Shown piece by piece: positions 50,890 to 60,395 of a DNA stretch of 64,000 nt (the first letter of the stretch is position 1; each line of letters opens with the position of its first letter). The notes under the pieces were generated by a model, which was given only the letters and a program-made list of their open reading frames with translations, did no database searches and was not told the DNA's origin. Made by a program: the position numbers and the translations under genes. The stretch is from Chitinophaga tropicalis. Its GTDB lineage: Bacteria; Bacteroidota; Bacteroidia; Chitinophagales; Chitinophagaceae. The DNA is taken from the NCBI RefSeq assembly GCF_009758205.1, contig NZ_WRXN01000007.1, forward strand, positions 1-64,000, read 5' to 3'.

Positions 50890-53800
50890 TTAGATACCTA
50901 CTTTTAATGATAGTGTGAATTGCTTCTGGATAGGTTGCGCCACACCGCCAGTGTTAAAGAACTCAGGGTCCTGTCCTCTCAGTTTCTTATCAGAATAGAT
51001 CAGCCAGGGATTGATAGCCGCACCTGTCAGCGTAATATTTTTGAATGCTGTTCTTCTCAGCAGGGTTGCGGGCAGGTTATAGGTAAGAGACACTGTTTTC
51101 AGGCGTACCATATCTCCTTTTGCCACCCTGGCGGTAGAATAGTTATAGTTGTTGTATGGGTAAGCTCCTCCTATCATGACCTGCTCCAGCTGGTCCAGGA
51201 TAGAAGGGGTTTGTGTTTCTGTTTCATCGCCCGGCATTATCCAGCGATCGTAGAACTCTTTGGGCATTGCATCAAGGTCAGAGTAGGATGTTTTAAATGC
51301 GGGGTACAGGCGGATCTTATTGCCAAACTGGTAGGTAACGAAGACATTCAGTGAAAGGTCTTTGTAACGGATAGTGTTGGAGAGGCCGCCGGTAATGGGA
51401 GGGTCAACAGGCCCCTGGTATACCAGGTGAGATGTATTCAGGTCCTGCAGGAATACATCTTTGCTGATATTGCCGTTCTGGTTAACGAATTGTGGCGCTC
51501 CTGATTTAGGGTCCAGTCCTTTATAATCGATAGAGAATAATCCTTTCACAGGGTAACCTTCTTTGTTACCGCCTTCTGCCACTACCAGGTCGAAGATCAT
51601 CGGTGTGTTCTTTGCATTGGTGATCCTGTTGGTGTTGTAACCGAAGGTGGCGCTGGTTCTCCAGCTCCAGTCCTTCCTTCTGACTATTTCTCCGCCTACC
51701 AGTACTTCCACGCCTTTGGAGGTCATATCAGCGTAGTTGGCAGCTTTGAATGTTTCGCCGCCAATACCGGAGGTCTTGATCACGCTTATAAGATCAAAGC
51801 TTTTCCTGGTGTAGGCGTCTATAGTGAAGTTGAGGCGCCTGTTAAACAGGGTACCATCCAGTCCTATATTGGTAGTGTACAGTTTTTCCCAGGTCAGGTC
51901 ATCATTCTGCAGGTGTGCTATCCTTATCACTGATTCTACTTCGCTCAGGTGTGTTCTTTTTGAGTTGACTGTCTGGAAAACAATGTTGGAGTTGGTAGCG
52001 GGCCCCATACTTGCGGTCAGACCGTAACTGGCTCTCAGCGAGAGATAGTCTATCCAGCTTTTGCGCTGGATAAAAGGCTCCCTGTCTATGTTCCATGAAC
52101 CGGAGATGCTCCATGTAGGCAGCCAGCGGGCGGTGCTGGACCTTCCTAACCTGTTGGAGCCGTCATAACGGGCCGTACCTGTCAGGTTATATTTACTGTT
52201 ATATGCGTAAGTAGTGGTAGCATAGAAGGCTGCAAAGCGGTCAAAGTCTTTTCCCATTCCGTAGTAAGGGAAGTTGCTTTCTATGGTCTGTTTCAGTATG
52301 CGGTAGTCTGTAAAGGGAACACCTCCATTATCATACTGATAACCATAACCGGTATTGGATGCGTTCTGGCGGTCGGCATATTTCACCTGCTGGCCTATCA
52401 TAGCGGTGATGCTATGCAGGGAACCGATAGAGGCGTTATAATTTAAGCTGTTGCGGAAATCGAAGTTGAGCAGCTGGTCTTCTGTGCGGTTATAGAAACC
52501 GCCATAGGGCAGTACTACTACGGGCAGCGCATCGGGATTATCGGGATCGCGGTAGAGGAACTTGTTATTTTCCGCAATTGTAGCGTTGTCTGCTGCGCGG
52601 TAGGCATTAGCCATGTTACTCTTTTCGGTGATCTGGTGTTCCCGTGATGACTTCACGTATCTCAGTGCGCCTACAAACTCGTAGCGGAAGTTCTTTGACA
52701 GCTTCCAGGAAAAGTCACCCTGCAGGCGCAGGTCCATCATATTCAGGTCAAGGTAGTTGCTGGCTACTTCGTTAATGATGTTAAAGGGTGCGTAGTTTCT
52801 TCTGAAGTATTCCAGTTTTCCGTCTTTATCGTAGGCAGTCAGTGTGCGGCTGGTGTTCAGGGCGTAGCTGAACGGGTTGATGTCAAAGTCGCGGTCATAC
52901 TGGCCTTCTACGGGGTTGCTGGTGCGGGTAAGAGCGCCAGGGGCTCTCTGCTGGCGGACAGAACCAAGTACAGAGAACCCGGCGCCCACGTTGTCGGAAA
53001 GTTTGTAGTTATTTCTGAAGTTAAGCGTATAACGGCTTACCTTATCGGCTATTGTCCAGCCGTTGTCATGATAATAACTTGTAGAAAAATAAGATTGTCC
53101 TTTATCGGTGCCTGATGAAATGCTGAGGGAATGTTCCTGTATAAAGCTGGTTTTAAAAAGTACGTCAAACCAGTTTGTGTTGGCGGAAGCATATCTCAGC
53201 AGGAAGTTACGTTTAGCCTCGGGAGTGTTCTCCAGCGGAAAGTTACCGTTATCGTCCGCATTCAGCATTTCGTACATTTTTCCGTAAACGCCGATATCGC
53301 CACGGGAGAGAATGTCTGAGGTAAGCATGCCTTTCCTTTCCAGTTCTGCCAGTACAGACATCTGCTGAGCGGAGTTCATGATATTATAGTTACTGTAATC
53401 AGGTTTAAGCTGGGTGCTGTAGTTACCACTGTATGTAACAGCGGGTTTGCCTGCCTTACCTTTCTTTGTGGTGATGACCACTACCCCATTCATAGCGCGG
53501 GCCCCGTAGAGGGCAGTAGCGGCAGCATCCTTGAGGATGTCGAAGCTCTCGATATCGTTCGGGTTCAGGCCGGCCACTGCAGATCCAAGCAGGGTTGTGG
53601 GATCTCCGCTGGTCAGCTGATCGTTGGAGATGTTCACCACGTCTTCCAGCACTACGTTGTCTACTACCCAGAGAGGTTTGTTATCTCCGTTGATGGAGGC
53701 TGCACCACGTACGCGTATTTTGGGAGCGGTACCGAATGTGCTGGACACGTTCTGGATAGCTACCCCCGCTACACGTCCTTCCAGCATACGGCTGACATCG

Positions 53801-54546
53801 GGCATACCATCTATTCTGGCGTCTTCCATTTTAATACGGGCAGAGGCGCCGGTGAACTTGCTCTTATCGATATCCTGGAATCCTGTTACCACAACTTCCT
53901 GCAGTTTGGTAGTTTTCTCTTTCAGTTGTATGGTCAGTGTGCCGCTCTTAACGCCGGCCACGATTATTTCTTCCTGCTGATAGCCGGTCAGGTTAAATAC
54001 CAGTACAGCATCAGCAGGTATATTTTTCAGCTCAAATGCACCTTTATCATTTGTGGTAGTACCCCTGGTAGTGCCTTTTATCATAATAGCTACGCCGGGC
54101 AATGGTTCTCTATTTGCGGACAGTACTATGCCTTTTAAGTCCTGTGACCGTTGCTGTGCTACTACCCTTCCGTCTTCCGGGGCGATAAGGTTGTCCATTT
54201 TTTTTTGAACCTGCCGGATCACTATGCGGTCATACAGTACCGTATAGCCGAGTGAGTGAGGTTTTAATAATTTATTCAGCAGATCTCCTACTTTCTCATT
54301 ATGTGCGGTGATCGTTACTTTGTTTACCGCTACTACTTTAGTACCTGCGTAGATAAATGAAACATCTGCCAGGTTACCGATCCTGTCCAGTGCATCTTTC
54401 AGCAAAACATCTTTTAATTCTATTGAGATCTTTCTATCAAGTGCATCCTGTATTCCTGAAGCTGCAGCGGGCATTGTAATGGTGTGCAACAAAACAAGCA
54501 GGGCCAGCATCATCAGTTTGAGGGATAGGGTTGCCTTTTTAAACAT
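50890..54546 (-). CDS. SusC/RagA TonB-dependent transporter with STN domain
   Basis: An outer-membrane transporter of 1218 aa. Signal peptide to about residue 29; STN domain about 37-112 (ISIELKDVLLKDALDRIGNLADVSF, GYTVLYDRIVIRQ); carboxypeptidase-regulatory-like domain about 136-210 (KGIVLSANREPLPGVAIMIKG); LQEVVVTGFQDIDKSKFTG near 216; plug with PLWVVDNVVLEDV and ALYGARAMNGVVVITTKKG; barrel to QFTLSLKVGI. The STN domain pairs it with the FecR and ECF sigma genes upstream for FecA-like signalling. It is the first structural gene of the long operon with adhesins and PorP/PorE genes. Confidence 0.95.
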   Translation of the reverse strand: MFKKATLSLKLMMLALLVLLHTITMPAAASGIQDALDRKISIELKDVLLKDALDRIGNLADVSFIYAGTKVVAVNKVTITAHNEKVGDLLNKLLKPHSLGYTVLYDRIVIRQVQKKMDNLIAPEDGRVVAQQRSQDLKGIVLSANREPLPGVAIMIKGTTRGTTTNDKGAFELKNIPADAVLVFNLTGYQQEEIIVAGVKSGTLTIQLKEKTTKLQEVVVTGFQDIDKSKFTGASARIKMEDARIDGMPDVSRMLEGRVAGVAIQNVSSTFGTAPKIRVRGAASINGDNKPLWVVDNVVLEDVVNISNDQLTSGDPTTLLGSAVAGLNPNDIESFDILKDAAATALYGARAMNGVVVITTKKGKAGKPAVTYSGNYSTQLKPDYSNYNIMNSAQQMSVLAELERKGMLTSDILSRGDIGVYGKMYEMLNADDNGNFPLENTPEAKRNFLLRYASANTNWFDVLFKTSFIQEHSLSISSGTDKGQSYFSTSYYHDNGWTIADKVSRYTLNFRNNYKLSDNVGAGFSVLGSVRQQRAPGALTRTSNPVEGQYDRDFDINPFSYALNTSRTLTAYDKDGKLEYFRRNYAPFNIINEVASNYLDLNMMDLRLQGDFSWKLSKNFRYEFVGALRYVKSSREHQITEKSNMANAYRAADNATIAENNKFLYRDPDNPDALPVVVLPYGGFYNRTEDQLLNFDFRNSLNYNASIGSLHSITAMIGQQVKYADRQNASNTGYGYQYDNGGVPFTDYRILKQTIESNFPYYGMGKDFDRFAAFYATTTYAYNSKYNLTGTARYDGSNRLGRSSTARWLPTWSISGSWNIDREPFIQRKSWIDYLSLRASYGLTASMGPATNSNIVFQTVNSKRTHLSEVESVIRIAHLQNDDLTWEKLYTTNIGLDGTLFNRRLNFTIDAYTRKSFDLISVIKTSGIGGETFKAANYADMTSKGVEVLVGGEIVRRKDWSWRTSATFGYNTNRITNAKNTPMIFDLVVAEGGNKEGYPVKGLFSIDYKGLDPKSGAPQFVNQNGNISKDVFLQDLNTSHLVYQGPVDPPITGGLSNTIRYKDLSLNVFVTYQFGNKIRLYPAFKTSYSDLDAMPKEFYDRWIMPGDETETQTPSILDQLEQVMIGGAYPYNNYNYSTARVAKGDMVRLKTVSLTYNLPATLLRRTAFKNITLTGAAINPWLIYSDKKLRGQDPEFFNTGGVAQPIQKQFTLSLKVGI

Positions 54547-54847
54547 TGGGTACAGATTGATTTTTTGGTTCTTTACAGGAAATAGTCATCCATTCCCGGT
54601 CCTTGGCGGACCAGGGCAACAAAGCACCTCCTGCGGTGCAGTGCATGATTTTCTCTATTGAGTTAACGTTACAGGGAACGGTTAACCGGATGGCATTCTT
54701 TCATAGTTCGGCATAAAGCGATTCAGTTTGGTTGTGTGCAATAATTGTCTACAGCATAGCAAGTGGTTAACCTACCGGCCATGGCCGGTACATCATCATA
54801 AGCATTCAGACTGGTTAACTCTGTTGTAATATGTGTCTTCGTCTTTT
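54547..54847 (-). promoter_or_regulatory. 301-bp gap upstream of SusC with four GTTAAC sites
   Basis: No gene is visible. The hexamer GTTAAC occurs at 54662, 54681, 54766 and 54814, where about 0.1 copies are expected by chance; two of them are in GGTTAACC. A perfect palindrome TACCGGCCATGGCCGGTA lies at 54773-54790. The region separates FecR from SusC, so a separate promoter for the long operon, possibly read by the sigma factor at 56220-56810, is likely here. No TAnnTTTG element was found. Confidence 0.4.
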
Positions 54848-55855
54848 TTACTGGCAGTCTCCACCGGCAATTATGTAGCCGGTTCCACTACTTTCTTTCC
54901 TGATTCTGGCATTTAAAGAAACAGCAATAAGGTTAAGCGCCTTCTCCAAATCATCTTCAATGTTAACATCTCCATAAAAAGCACAATGCTGCATTCTTTG
55001 GTCAACTCTGATATTTATGTTATAGAACCTTTGCAGGTCGTTTACTACTTTTCCTATTTCAATACCGTCGTATACAAAACGGCCCTGTTGTTTCTGCTGA
55101 TAGAAGCGGGCATCGTCAGCAGCGTCTGCTGTTTCCAGCTGATGTGTTTCTTTATTATATACAGCGCTTTTGTTGGCTGTTACAATCACTTCTTTTTCCC
55201 CCTGGTCTTCCCTTCCCTTTGCAGCTACCTGCACCATACCTGTCAAAACCACTACTTTTGCTTCTTTCATATCCCATGCTTCCATATTAAAGGAAGTACC
55301 TAATACTGTTGTGCTGATAAGCGGAGATGCTACAATAAAGGGGTGGGCATCATCCCGCCGCACGTCGAAAAGCGCTTCGCCATTCAGTGCTACTGTGCGC
55401 TCTTTCTTCCCGAACTCTCCTGTGTATTTCAATGTAGTACCGGGTTCCAGATAAGCCATTGATCCATCGGGCAGCTTGAGGGTTTTCCGTTGTTTCTCTG
55501 CTACAAATACAAGTTGTTTTACGGGTTTTCTTATAGTGTTCAGATAACCAATCCCTGTTGCCAGAACAATCATTGCTGCTGCCGCTACTTTCCAGTGACG
55601 CAGCCAGGAGAGCTTTCTTACCGGTACCTGCTTCATACCCAGTCGTTTGTGTATACTATCCAGTATACGCCGGGAGTCTTCTACCTTTAGTATTGGCTCT
55701 TCAGTGAGCAGATCTGCATTGTATGCGTCTGCTGCCAGTTCCTGTAGGTCTGTAAGATCGTTTTCATTCAAATACTGCAGCAACCATTCCCTGTCTTCTT
55801 TCTTCCATGTCTTTTCATGCAACAGATGTTTGAGGTATTCCTTCCTGTTCTGCAC
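54848..55855 (-). CDS. FecR-family anti-sigma factor
   Basis: A single-pass inner-membrane regulator of 335 aa. The cytoplasmic N-terminal part (about 1-85) carries the sigma-binding helices; the membrane helix is at about 87-106 (WKVAAAAMIVLATGIGYL); the periplasmic FecR domain follows (about 115-225; LKLPDGSMAYLEPGTTLKYTGEFGKKERTVALNGEALFDV and STTVLGTSFNMEAW), then a DUF4974-type domain (about 255-330; GRFVYDGIEIGKVVNDLQRFYNINI). It should relay the state of the STN-bearing SusC at 50890-54546 to the sigma factor. The 364-bp gap to the sigma gene is filled with hairpins, unlike the compact first sigma/FecR pair. Confidence 0.93.
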   Translation of the reverse strand: MQNRKEYLKHLLHEKTWKKEDREWLLQYLNENDLTDLQELAADAYNADLLTEEPILKVEDSRRILDSIHKRLGMKQVPVRKLSWLRHWKVAAAAMIVLATGIGYLNTIRKPVKQLVFVAEKQRKTLKLPDGSMAYLEPGTTLKYTGEFGKKERTVALNGEALFDVRRDDAHPFIVASPLISTTVLGTSFNMEAWDMKEAKVVVLTGMVQVAAKGREDQGEKEVIVTANKSAVYNKETHQLETADAADDARFYQQKQQGRFVYDGIEIGKVVNDLQRFYNINIRVDQRMQHCAFYGDVNIEDDLEKALNLIAVSLNARIRKESSGTGYIIAGGDCQ

Positions 55856-56219
55856 TATTTTGATTGATTATTTAACCTAAATACGCGGAGGGGGGGAAGG
55901 TGGGTGGGTGGTTTTTAAAAAAATTTCACATATTCTTAATGTTAATATATTGAGGGGATTGAGATAAGCTGGTATCAATGATTTAGGGGGATATTTCTCT
56001 TTCACCTTCGGTGAAAGAGAGAAAGGTTTATAACCGGCCTTCGGCCGGTTATAAATAGTCTTTGCGGAGGGCGATAACCAGCTTTCGGCCAGTTATGAAT
56101 AGTTTGGACGGAGGGTTTTAACAGGTCTCCGGCCGGTTAATAGTTCTCAAAAATGGTGATAACAGGCCTTCGCTGTTTAAAATCATTTTTGCGGGGGGAG
56201 ATATCAGGTGTCCCTCCCG
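55856..56219. repeat. 364-bp gap with array of five hairpins (55996-56184)
   Basis: No gene is visible. Stem-loops follow one another: a perfect 10-bp stem (55996-56005/56011-56020), a perfect 13-bp stem TTTATAACCGGCC/GGCCGGTTATAAA (56027-56055), then three imperfect ones at about 56074-56097, 56118-56140 and 56158-56184. Loops share CTTCG or close variants, and GGAGGG/GGGGGG spacers recur between them. The unit is about 45-60 bases long and decays rightward. It lies between the sigma and FecR genes. Confidence 0.65.
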
Positions 56220-56810
56220 TTAGTCTGTGTAGTTGAGGAAGAACAGGAACAGCACTATATATTTATGTTCTTTGTTTTTTTGAATATACTCATTCAGCCT
56301 GGCCATGGCCACGGATAAATGTTCTTTTACAGTGTTGCGTGAAATATTGAGCTCTGCCGCTACTTCGTCATAAGTTTTGCCTTCCAGCTTACACATGGTT
56401 ACGATCTGCCTTTTTTTATCTGACAGCTGGGCAATAGCTTCCTGCAGCAGCTGATATTGCTGCTCGTACATGTCTTTATTATCCGTCCAGTCATCGCTGT
56501 CTGTATTCAGGTTGAACAATTCCTTGTGGATAGTTTGCTCGCGCAAACGTTTTCGTACATGGTCTACCGATAGGTTAAAACTGATCACGAACAACCATCC
56601 GGCTACCGATTGGCCGGGATTAATATCCTTCCGTTTTTCCCAGAGTCTGGCGTAAACTTCCTGCAGAATGTCTTCTGTAGCAATGGGTTCCTTTACAAAC
56701 TTGAAAATGTTCCGGTACACTGCCTGATGATATCTCCAATAGAGCGTATCAAAAGCGGCTACATCATCTTGTTGTAACTTTACAACTAAGTCAGCATCTT
56801 GTGTATTCAT
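56220..56810 (-). CDS. ECF RNA polymerase sigma factor (FecI-like) with hydrophobic tail
   Basis: A sigma-70 ECF factor of 196 aa. Region 2: IATEDILQEVYARLWEKRKDI near 43-63 and VAGWLFVISFNLSVDHVRKRLREQ near 70-93. Region 4: AQLSDKKRQIVTMCKLEGKTYDEVAAELNISRNTVKEHLSVAMARL near 130-176. The end, HKYIVLFLFFLNYTD, is hydrophobic like the tail of the sigma factor at 16712-17332, although shorter. With FecR and the STN-bearing SusC downstream it forms the second complete surface-signalling set in this window. It probably drives the adhesin operon. Confidence 0.93.
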   Translation of the reverse strand: MNTQDADLVVKLQQDDVAAFDTLYWRYHQAVYRNIFKFVKEPIATEDILQEVYARLWEKRKDINPGQSVAGWLFVISFNLSVDHVRKRLREQTIHKELFNLNTDSDDWTDNKDMYEQQYQLLQEAIAQLSDKKRQIVTMCKLEGKTYDEVAAELNISRNTVKEHLSVAMARLNEYIQKNKEHKYIVLFLFFLNYTD

Positions 56811-57017
56811 AGCACTACATTTATATAATCTGTATTTATCTAATACAAATTATATGGCAGTTTTAATGGCTTGGGTTTTCATTACAATGTCTCCATCTTT
56901 CGACATATAAAATAGTAACATTTCTTTTGATTGTGCATTATTTTATAACAAAAAATTAAATTAAAAGTATTTGGCATGTATTTTTTATTGTAGAAAAGCG
57001 GGAAAGGAATAAAAAAG

Positions 57018-57047
57018 AAAGGGCCGCCCTGAACAGGGCAGCCCTTC
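57018..57047 (-). terminator. Terminator after the metzincin gene
   Basis: An imperfect stem AAAGGGCCGCCCT/AGGGCAGCCCTT with loop GAAC, one mismatch, followed on the minus strand by TTTCTTTTTTATTCC. It lies about 29 bases after the stop of the gene at 57076-59157. Confidence 0.8.
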
Positions 57048-57075
57048 TCCTATCTGATCATTATATAAGTACCTT

Positions 57076-59157
57076 CTAGTACTTCACGATCTTTCTTGTT
57101 TCAGTATCCTTACCATTAAATATCTTAATCAGGTAAACGCCTGCACCAAGACCGGACAGGTTCACTCTCTCACCACTTACTATACGTTTGAGCGGCAATA
57201 CAGTTTTACCATCCAATGAGAATACGCTCACATAGAGGTAACCGTCTTTGGTCACAGCAGCAGATCTTACTACTACTTCATTTACAAATGGATTTGGCGT
57301 TACTGCCAGGGAAGTTGTCAGTTTACTTTCAACCGGTTCTGCGACAGCTACCTGTTCCAATACGGCGCCTGCAGATGATGTACGGGCACCTGCTGCTGCA
57401 GCGGTAGAAGGACGAATCAATACAGAAGAAGTCCAGTCATTCAGATTCAGCGGAGCGCCGTTGAGAGACAGGTTTACCAGGCAGGAGAAATCTCCGCGGA
57501 AGAGGTAAGCTGCGCCGGAGAAATCATGGTTTTCATACAATATTATTTCATATCCGCTGGCTACTTTCAGGGAAGAAATATAATCGTTTGGAATACCGAG
57601 CGCTATCAGCTGAGATAGTGTATAGCTGCCTACGGGCAGGGTAACGGCATTTCCGGCATAGTTACAATCCTGGTAAATAGTGGCTGCTGCGGTAGATGGA
57701 GTGGCTACAGTACCGGTAATGGTATAGCTGCCCAGAGACGCATAATTGGAATAACCGTCAGAAGCAGGGGTGCCCGCGCCTGTACCGGTTACGCCTATAT
57801 AATAAGTACCTGCCGTCAGGGTAGCGCTCAGCGTAGCCGGCAAACCGGAAGGGTTGGCAGAGGTTATGGCAGTGCCGCCGCTGTTGTATAAAGTAACGAG
57901 TATGTCCAGGTTAGGATGGCGGGTAGGTGTAGCCAGGCTGAGAGACAGGCTGCCACCGCCGGTTGTAAAGCTGAACATATCTACATCGCCTGTACGCTCA
58001 ATGATACCGCTCCTGTTCACAGCACCGCTGGTGGAAGGGTTGAGAGCAGCTGCAGCAGCTGTTGTGCCGCCAAAGTCATCTGTGCGGTATCCTACACCAT
58101 TGGCAGTGCTGGAAATTTTAGCGAGATCGTCTTCCTTGTTGTTTGAGTTGGTGTATTCGCCTTTGCTCCACTGTACGATAGATTCATAGTAACCTACTCC
58201 CATGATAGGCGCCCAGTTACCATGACCGGCAAAATAACCTTCAGATGGACTGGTGCGGCCATCGTGAGAAAGTCCGAAAGTATGACCCACTTCGTGGGAG
58301 CCTGCTTCACCAGCTCCTTTCACACCACCGTTAAATACCCAGCAAGGTGTTTCATTGCCCCAGGTGAAGGAGTTCAGGTAAGCAACGCCACCGGCGCCGG
58401 GAGCAGCTGTATTGGTAGGTGTAAATATGCAGCGCATTCTCCTGTTGGCAGGATAGGTGTTGTATACGGTTTCGCTGTTGGTGATATTCAGTCTGAAAGG
58501 GCGGAAATCTTCACTGATCATTTCCCATACTTCCAGCTGCTGTGCATCAGTAAGCGTAGATGCGGCAGCGTTAATAGGATTACCGTTGTTCCAGTAGGAG
58601 CTTACCACATACTGCCCGTTAAAATCCAGCAGTATGCAGCCATTGGCGCCGGGAAGGCTCTGCAATTCGGCCAGTGCCTGTACGTTTACGTCAGATGCGG
58701 CTCTTGCAGGCGAGTCATCTTTCTTTGCCTGGTTGTATTCAATACAGAGAATGGAATCCAGCGGTACTTCCTTTACATAAGCGGTGCCGGTATTGTCTGT
58801 ATAATATTTATAGCCTCTTTTGCTCTGGCGCAGGATAATGCTACCCTGTACGTTACCGTTCTTCACACTTAAAAAGAAGGAAGAGCCGGGAACATTTTCT
58901 ATTTCACCTATTACTGTTTCTTCATTTTCTGACGTATGGCGGGCGTTCACCTTTCCTGTAAAAGAAGTGCCTGGCCCTACTTTAAGGTCGGCAGCGCTGA
59001 CCAGTCTTGCATGCGGCACTTTAGCCTGCGTTTTGAGGTCCTGCATCAGTCCTGCGGGAGTGCCCAGGCGGTAAGGTTGTTTTTGCTGCGCGTAGGTAAA
59101 TGTGGCCGTCAATAGTAACAGTGACGTTCCTGTAATATATTTTAGCATTGTATTCAT
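57076..59157 (-). CDS. Secreted metzincin metalloprotease with crystallin-like domain and T9SS type-A tail
   Basis: A 693-aa secreted zinc protease. Sec signal to about residue 23 (LLLLTATFTYAQ); propeptide-like region to about 165; catalytic domain with HEVGHTFGLSHD, ligands H288, H292 and H298, E289 as base, and a Met-turn-like APIMGVGYY; a pre-peptidase-like beta domain (about 385-480; DVDMFSFTTGGGSLSLSL...TYYIGVTGTG); a beta/gamma-crystallin-like domain (about 488-580; ATIYQDCNYAGNAVTL, IILYENHDFSGAAYLF); and a C-terminal type-A sorting tail (from about 610; TPNPFVNEVVV, GKTVLPL, GVYLIKIFNGKDTETRKIVKY). It would degrade external protein alongside the neighbouring glycanases. Confidence 0.92.
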   Translation of the reverse strand: MNTMLKYITGTSLLLLTATFTYAQQKQPYRLGTPAGLMQDLKTQAKVPHARLVSAADLKVGPGTSFTGKVNARHTSENEETVIGEIENVPGSSFFLSVKNGNVQGSIILRQSKRGYKYYTDNTGTAYVKEVPLDSILCIEYNQAKKDDSPARAASDVNVQALAELQSLPGANGCILLDFNGQYVVSSYWNNGNPINAAASTLTDAQQLEVWEMISEDFRPFRLNITNSETVYNTYPANRRMRCIFTPTNTAAPGAGGVAYLNSFTWGNETPCWVFNGGVKGAGEAGSHEVGHTFGLSHDGRTSPSEGYFAGHGNWAPIMGVGYYESIVQWSKGEYTNSNNKEDDLAKISSTANGVGYRTDDFGGTTAAAAALNPSTSGAVNRSGIIERTGDVDMFSFTTGGGSLSLSLATPTRHPNLDILVTLYNSGGTAITSANPSGLPATLSATLTAGTYYIGVTGTGAGTPASDGYSNYASLGSYTITGTVATPSTAAATIYQDCNYAGNAVTLPVGSYTLSQLIALGIPNDYISSLKVASGYEIILYENHDFSGAAYLFRGDFSCLVNLSLNGAPLNLNDWTSSVLIRPSTAAAAGARTSSAGAVLEQVAVAEPVESKLTTSLAVTPNPFVNEVVVRSAAVTKDGYLYVSVFSLDGKTVLPLKRIVSGERVNLSGLGAGVYLIKIFNGKDTETRKIVKY

Positions 59158-59175
59158 CTGATAAACTGTTTAGGA

Positions 59176-60342
59176 TTAGAGTTTGGTGATACGGAACCAG
59201 TTCAGGTTCCAGCCGCCTGCCTGGGCATAGATGCCAAAGTTGTAGGTGCCGGCGTTGATAGTAACATTATGCGAGATGGTGGTCCAGTTCTGCCAGCCGC
59301 CGGTAGACGGGATATCGAGGTATCCCAGTACATTAGCCCCTGCATTCACATCGAGCGAGAGGCGACCGCCGCCGTTCTGGCTGGCTACCCTGTACTCTAT
59401 TTTATAGGTGCCTGTAGTTGGAATAGTTACTGAGGGATATGCCATCCAATCACCGGTATCAATATATCCTACGTTCTGTCCGCCGCCGGCGTCTGTAGTA
59501 CCTTCCAGCTGTACGCCGGAAGCAGAGCTGTAAGATTCACCCTGTATGGTAGTGGTAAATGGCTGGCCACCGCCACCGTTCTGATATACTCTTACATAGT
59601 CAACATACATCTTTGCAGGAAGAGCGCCGTTGTTCACTGTAAAGCCCGGCCAGTTACCGCCAATGGCGAAGTTCAGCAGTATAAAAAAGTCTCTCTGGAA
59701 TTCTTCTGTACTGCCTACGTTGTTGGCAATGTTGATCACATTATACTGCACACCGTCTACAAACCATTTGATAGCAGAAGCATCCCATTCAATGCTGTAT
59801 ACATGGTAGCCAGTTACAGCTACCGGAGTGGTGCTGCCATAGGAAGCGTGGTTGCCGTCGGTACCTGTCCAGTGAACGGTGCCGTGTACTTCGGGGTTGG
59901 TATTTATATGCTCCATGATATCTATTTCCCCGCAGGAAGGCCAGCCTACGGTAGAGATGTTGCTGCCCAGCATCCAGAAAGCCGGCCAGGAGCCTGTAAA
60001 GGAAGGTATGGCAATACGGGCTTCTATTTTGCCGTATGTCCAGGACTTACGTCCCTGTGTTTTCATCCTGGCGGATGTATAGTTCATACCGCCGAAGCTT
60101 TCCTGTTTAGCGGTAATGACCAGCTGGCCGTTCTCTATGGAAGCGTTCTCCTGGCGGTAATACTGCAATTCGTTATTGCCCCAGCCACCGGAACCGGTGC
60201 CGGTTTCAAATACCCAATCCGGGCCTATACTGTTTGTAAATTCATCCTGCCAGACAAGCTGCCAGTTCTGTGCCATGGCGGCGCTTCCGGTAAGCGCCAT
60301 CACAGCTGTTAACAAGAGAGGTAATTTTAAGGATCGCATCAT
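59176..60342 (-). CDS. GH16 endo-beta-glucanase (laminarinase-like) with CBM6
   Basis: A secreted GH16 enzyme of 388 aa, cleaving beta-1,3 or mixed beta-glucans. Sec signal ends AAMAQ (about 25). The GH16 core spans about 27-265 with WGNNELQYY, GRKSWTYGKIEARI, and the catalytic GEIDIMEH (E139, D141, E144), where the spacing E-x-D-x-x-E marks the laminarinase branch. A glycine-rich linker leads to a CBM6 domain (about 270-388; DTGDWMAYPSVTIPTTGTY, AGGWNLNWFRITKL). No T9SS tail is present. The CBM6 is very like that of the GH18 gene upstream. The spacing of 18 bases to the metzincin gene suggests co-transcription. Confidence 0.93.
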   Translation of the reverse strand: MMRSLKLPLLLTAVMALTGSAAMAQNWQLVWQDEFTNSIGPDWVFETGTGSGGWGNNELQYYRQENASIENGQLVITAKQESFGGMNYTSARMKTQGRKSWTYGKIEARIAIPSFTGSWPAFWMLGSNISTVGWPSCGEIDIMEHINTNPEVHGTVHWTGTDGNHASYGSTTPVAVTGYHVYSIEWDASAIKWFVDGVQYNVINIANNVGSTEEFQRDFFILLNFAIGGNWPGFTVNNGALPAKMYVDYVRVYQNGGGGQPFTTTIQGESYSSASGVQLEGTTDAGGGQNVGYIDTGDWMAYPSVTIPTTGTYKIEYRVASQNGGGRLSLDVNAGANVLGYLDIPSTGGWQNWTTISHNVTINAGTYNFGIYAQAGGWNLNWFRITKL

Positions 60343-60395
60343 AAAAGGGTTTTGTTTAAATGGTTAAAAAATGGACCTGATTCATATTATGTATA

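Noticed and set aside
55996..56184. Possible CRISPR array
   Set aside because: The repeats are self-complementary, degenerate and differ in length, spacers are short and non-unique, and no cas genes are near.
58222..58872. 216-codon plus-strand frame opposite the metzincin gene
   Set aside because: Lies across the HExxH-coding region; no recognisable motif of its own.
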